Positions 60,882 through 64,000 of a DNA stretch of 64,000 nt are shown in pieces; position 1 is the stretch's first letter, and each line of letters opens with the position of its first letter. The translations under genes were made by a program, and so were the position numbers. The stretch is from contig PLDA01000004.1 of NCBI GenBank assembly GCA_003134965.1, forward strand, positions 310,001-374,000, given 5' to 3'. Origin of the DNA: Vulcanimicrobium winogradskyi. GTDB lineage: Bacteria > Vulcanimicrobiota > Vulcanimicrobiia > Vulcanimicrobiales > Vulcanimicrobiaceae. The notes beneath the pieces were generated by a model. The model had not been told where the DNA came from. It saw only the letters and a list, made by a program, of their open reading frames with translations, and did not search any database.

Positions 60882-63146
60882 GTGTCCGCCGCCGTTCCGC
60901 AGACCGACCCTGCTTCGCACGCAGAGCTGGTGACGCTCTCGATCGACGGCGTCGAGGTGCGCGTTCCGAAAGGAACGCTGCTCGTCGAAGCCGCCAAGAC
61001 GATCCACACCGACATCCCGGTCTACTGCTACCACGAGAAGCTCGGGCCGGCCGGGCTGTGCCGCATCTGCCTGGTCGAGATCGACGGGATGCCGAAGCTG
61101 CAGATCGCGTGCAACACGGTGGTCGCCGACGGCATGAAGGTCCACACCCGGAACCCGCGCGTCGACGACGGCCGGCGTGCGATCCTCGAGTTCTTCCTGC
61201 TGAACCATCCGCTGGACTGTCCGATCTGCGACAAGGGCGGCGAGTGCGATCTCCAGGACTACGCGATGGCCTGGGGTTCGGGCTCCTCGCGCATGATCGA
61301 CCCGAAGACGTCGAAGCCGAAAGCGGTCGACCTCGGCCCGACGATCGTGCTCGACGAGGAGCGCTGCATCGTCTGCCAGCGCTGCGTGCGCTTCGATCAG
61401 ATCATCACGCGCGAAGAATCGCTGCGCACCGAGGACCGCGCCGTGCAGACGATCATCGCGACCGCCACCGGCAAGCCCTACGTCTCCGACTTCACCGGGA
61501 ACGTCACCGAGCTGTGCCCGGTCGGCGCGCTCACCTCGAAGACGTATCGCTTCCGCTCGCGCCCGTGGGACAACCACCGCACGACCACCTCGTGCACTCA
61601 ATGTTCGGTCGGGTGCCGAATGCACGTCGACGAGCGCGGCAACACCGTGCTGCGCACGATGAGCGTCCCCGAGGACGACGCGCTCTCTGATTCGTGGCTG
61701 TGCGACCGCGGCCGCTACAACGTCGGGTTCGTCAACGACGAGCGCCGCCTCACGATGCCGCTGCTCAAGCAGGATGGCGCGTGGGTGCAGATCGACTGGG
61801 CCGACGCGCTCGACCTGTGGGCGGAGAAGATCAAGGCGGCGCTCGCGGCCGGTGGTCCCGAACGCATCGGCGCGATCGGCGGCGGGCGGCTCCTAAACGA
61901 AGAAGCGCTGCTCGCCGCGCACCTGCACCGCGCGCTCGGCGTCGAGAACCTCGACCACCGCATCGGAACGCAGACCCTGGTCCATCACGGCTCGTTCGCG
62001 AACCACGTCGACCTCGAGAACGCGAACACCATCATCACGCTGGGCCGCCCGCCCTCGCAACTGGCGCCGGTCCTCGACCTGCGCATCCGCAAGGCGGTCT
62101 CGCGCAACGGTGCGCGGCTGATCTCGGCCGGCGACTACGCCGCCGACAGCTTCGTGCCGGAGACGCACGTGACCACGCCCGCGGGGCTGAAGGACGCGAT
62201 CGGCGCGAATCCCGGACGGGTCGCGATGATCTGGGACGGGGTCTTCTTCGAAGGCGGGCCCGAGCTCACCGCGGCGATGCACGATCTCCCGGCGGCGACG
62301 CGTGTCGACCGCTACGTCCTGCCGGAGACGCCGAACGGGCGCGGTGCCGAGGCGCTCGGCATGATCCCGCGCGGCGCCGGGCTCGGCACCGGCGCGATGT
62401 TCGCGGCCGCGCGCGACGGGAAGCTCGACGTCCTGTCGATCCTCGGCGCGAATCCGGTGCTGCGCTACCCGGACCGCGCGCTCGCCGAAGACGGTCTGCG
62501 CGCCACGCCGTTCGTCGTGGTGACCGATCTGTTCCTCACCGAGACCGCCGAATTCGCGAACCTCGTGCTGCCGGTCTGCAGCGCGTTCGAGAAAAGCGGC
62601 ACGACGACCGACCTCGCCGGCGACGTGCTGCCTGTCGTCGGTTCGGTGCGTCCGCCCGACGGCGTGCTCGCCGACGGCGATCTGCTCGTCGAGCTCGCCG
62701 AGCGGCTGGGCGTGACGCTGCCGATGCCCGACGAGCTCGAAGCGAAGGTCCGCGAACTGGTCAAGACGCCTCCGGCGGACGGCGCGGTTCCGGCGTACGT
62801 GCGCGCGACCGCGGCGGCGCCCGGCGGCGCGCTGCGCGTGATCGCGGACGCGGCGATCTTCACCGGCGGCGGAACGCTCGCATTCGATACCGCGATCCGC
62901 GAACTGCACGCGCGCCCGCACGCGCGCATCAACCCGGCGACCGCGCGCGCGCTCGCGCTGGCCGACGGCGATCCGGTCAACGTCGCCGGCGACAACGGCA
63001 CGACGCTGTACGACCTCGTCGTGCGTGTCGACGAGCGCGTCGCCGAAGGTGCCGTCGCGCTGCTGGACGGTGTCGTCCGCGCGCCGCTGAACGCGCTCGG
63101 TCGCGCGCCGGCGGTCCGGCTCGAGAAGGTGCCGGTGACCGCGTGA
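60882..63146 (+). CDS. nuoG: NADH-quinone oxidoreductase subunit G
   Basis: A 754-residue subunit. The [2Fe-2S] loop is CYHEKLGPAGLCRICLVE; then HPLDCPICDKGGECDLQD, CIVCQRCVRF and TSCTQCSVGCRMHV bind 4Fe-4S clusters. The C-terminal part is molybdopterin oxidoreductase-like without visible cofactor need. GTG 60882. Confidence 0.95.
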   Translation: MSAAVPQTDPASHAELVTLSIDGVEVRVPKGTLLVEAAKTIHTDIPVYCYHEKLGPAGLCRICLVEIDGMPKLQIACNTVVADGMKVHTRNPRVDDGRRAILEFFLLNHPLDCPICDKGGECDLQDYAMAWGSGSSRMIDPKTSKPKAVDLGPTIVLDEERCIVCQRCVRFDQIITREESLRTEDRAVQTIIATATGKPYVSDFTGNVTELCPVGALTSKTYRFRSRPWDNHRTTTSCTQCSVGCRMHVDERGNTVLRTMSVPEDDALSDSWLCDRGRYNVGFVNDERRLTMPLLKQDGAWVQIDWADALDLWAEKIKAALAAGGPERIGAIGGGRLLNEEALLAAHLHRALGVENLDHRIGTQTLVHHGSFANHVDLENANTIITLGRPPSQLAPVLDLRIRKAVSRNGARLISAGDYAADSFVPETHVTTPAGLKDAIGANPGRVAMIWDGVFFEGGPELTAAMHDLPAATRVDRYVLPETPNGRGAEALGMIPRGAGLGTGAMFAAARDGKLDVLSILGANPVLRYPDRALAEDGLRATPFVVVTDLFLTETAEFANLVLPVCSAFEKSGTTTDLAGDVLPVVGSVRPPDGVLADGDLLVELAERLGVTLPMPDELEAKVRELVKTPPADGAVPAYVRATAAAPGGALRVIADAAIFTGGGTLAFDTAIRELHARPHARINPATARALALADGDPVNVAGDNGTTLYDLVVRVDERVAEGAVALLDGVVRAPLNALGRAPAVRLEKVPVTA

Positions 63147-64000
63147 GCGCCGTCCCGATCTGGCTGATCGTCCTGGTCAAGGCCGTCATCGTGCTGTTCG
63201 TCGTGATCACGACGTTCGCGTACTCGATGCTCGCCGAGCGCAAGGTCATGGGCTGGATGCAGCTGCGTCCGGGACCGAACCGCGTCGGCCCGTGGGGGCT
63301 GCTCCAGCCCGCCGCCGACGCCGTCAAGATGTTGTTCAAAGAAGATCTCACCCCGGATACCGCTGATCCGCTGATCTACCGGGTGGCGCCGTTCATCTCG
63401 CTGATCACCGCGATGGGCACCTTCGCGATCATCCCGTTCTCGGCGAACGCCGACGGCACGCTGTGGTCGGTCGGAAACGTCAACGCCGGGATCCTGCTGG
63501 TCTTCTGCATGACGTCGATCGGCATCTACGGGATCTCGCTCGCCGGCTGGGCATCAGGTTCCAAGTTCCCGCTGCTGGGCTCGGTGCGCTCGACGGCGCA
63601 GATGATCTCCTACGAGCTCGCGATGTCGATGTCGGTGATCGGGGTGCTGATCCTGGCCGGCTCGACCGCGCTCGGCGACATCGTGGGCGCGCAGTACCGC
63701 GTCTGGTTCATCGTCCCGCAGATCGTCGGCTTCGTGATCTACCTCATCACGGCAATCGCCGAGACGAATCGCGCGCCCTTCGATCTGGTCGAAGCGGAGA
63801 CCGAGCTCGTCGGCGGGTTCCACACCGAGTACTCGGGGCTGCGGTTCGGACTGTTCTTCATTGCCGAGTACCTGAACATGATCACCGTCTCGTGTCTCGC
63901 GACGCTGCTGTTCCTGGGCGGCTGGAACGGTCCGTTCGGCATGCCTTCGTTCGGCCTGCTCGGCCTGTTGTGGTTCGTACTCAAGGCCGGCTTCTTTCTG
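63143..64000 (+). CDS. nuoH: NADH-quinone oxidoreductase subunit H (runs off the window)
   Basis: From GTG 63143, overlapping the nuoG stop by four bases, 286 codons are visible. MLAERKVMGWMQLRPGPNRVGP, AETNRAPFDLVEAETELVGGFHTEYSG and several membrane helices identify NuoH, which contributes to the quinone channel. The end lies beyond the window. Confidence 0.96.
   Translation, partial: MSAVPIWLIVLVKAVIVLFVVITTFAYSMLAERKVMGWMQLRPGPNRVGPWGLLQPAADAVKMLFKEDLTPDTADPLIYRVAPFISLITAMGTFAIIPFSANADGTLWSVGNVNAGILLVFCMTSIGIYGISLAGWASGSKFPLLGSVRSTAQMISYELAMSMSVIGVLILAGSTALGDIVGAQYRVWFIVPQIVGFVIYLITAIAETNRAPFDLVEAETELVGGFHTEYSGLRFGLFFIAEYLNMITVSCLATLLFLGGWNGPFGMPSFGLLGLLWFVLKAGFFL

Overview
The window is GC-rich, gene-dense bacterial DNA. 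A TonB-dependent receptor, a beta-barrel porin and type IV-type prepilins indicate a cell with an outer membrane. Complex I, branched-chain amino acid uptake and SpoIIE-type phosphatases suggest a soil-type aerobe. The gene mix and codon use fit Candidatus Eremiobacterota (WPS-2) or a relative, but that is inference: no rRNA or other phylogenetic marker is present.

Layout. 1-10.4 kb: the end of a Fic-family gene, cobalamin-dependent methionine synthase (metH), and a branched-chain amino acid ABC operon (two binding proteins, livH, livM, livG, livF) with a trailing membrane protein. 10.4-18.6 kb: an RNA-centred accessory island. It holds rsr (bacterial Ro60), three tandem Y-RNA-like genes (two with a permuted tRNA-like module), a LAGLIDADG endonuclease, about 34 tightly packed tRNA or tRNA-like genes covering all twenty amino acids, an HNH endonuclease inside the array, and a second HNH gene plus a small XRE regulator at its right edge. 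18.6-30.4 kb: a sensor SpoIIE phosphatase, a phytanoyl-CoA dioxygenase-like protein, then a minus-strand run of SDR, crotonase, nagA, a tandem dynamin-like GTPase, phosphohexomutase and split transketolase. 30.4-36.2 kb: three prepilin-like genes, an alpha/beta hydrolase, small secreted proteins, an AmtB remnant and a porin. 36.2-44.3 kb: a cobalamin riboswitch-led btuB-btuC-btuD operon, divergent btuF, hflX, a trypsin-like lipoprotein, a K+ channel-like protein and a carrier-fold lipoprotein. 44.3-64 kb: complex I genes split into two blocks (nuoABCD and nuoE-F-G-H) by about 11.5 kb that includes a cell-wall hydrolase cassette, a desaturase, a DUF4331 protein, and a Crp-family regulator with a SpoIIE phosphatase.

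Working together. MetH and the Btu system form a B12 theme, with uptake controlled by the riboswitch. The most unusual region is the Rsr, Y-RNA and tRNA-array island. Its tRNAs often depart from consensus in the anticodon loop: C replaces the near-universal U33 in five, two have 8- or 9-nt loops, and several are degenerate. The Y RNAs beside them carry tRNA-like folds. A backup or decoy tRNA supply tied to Ro60-type RNA quality control is a plausible but untested reading.
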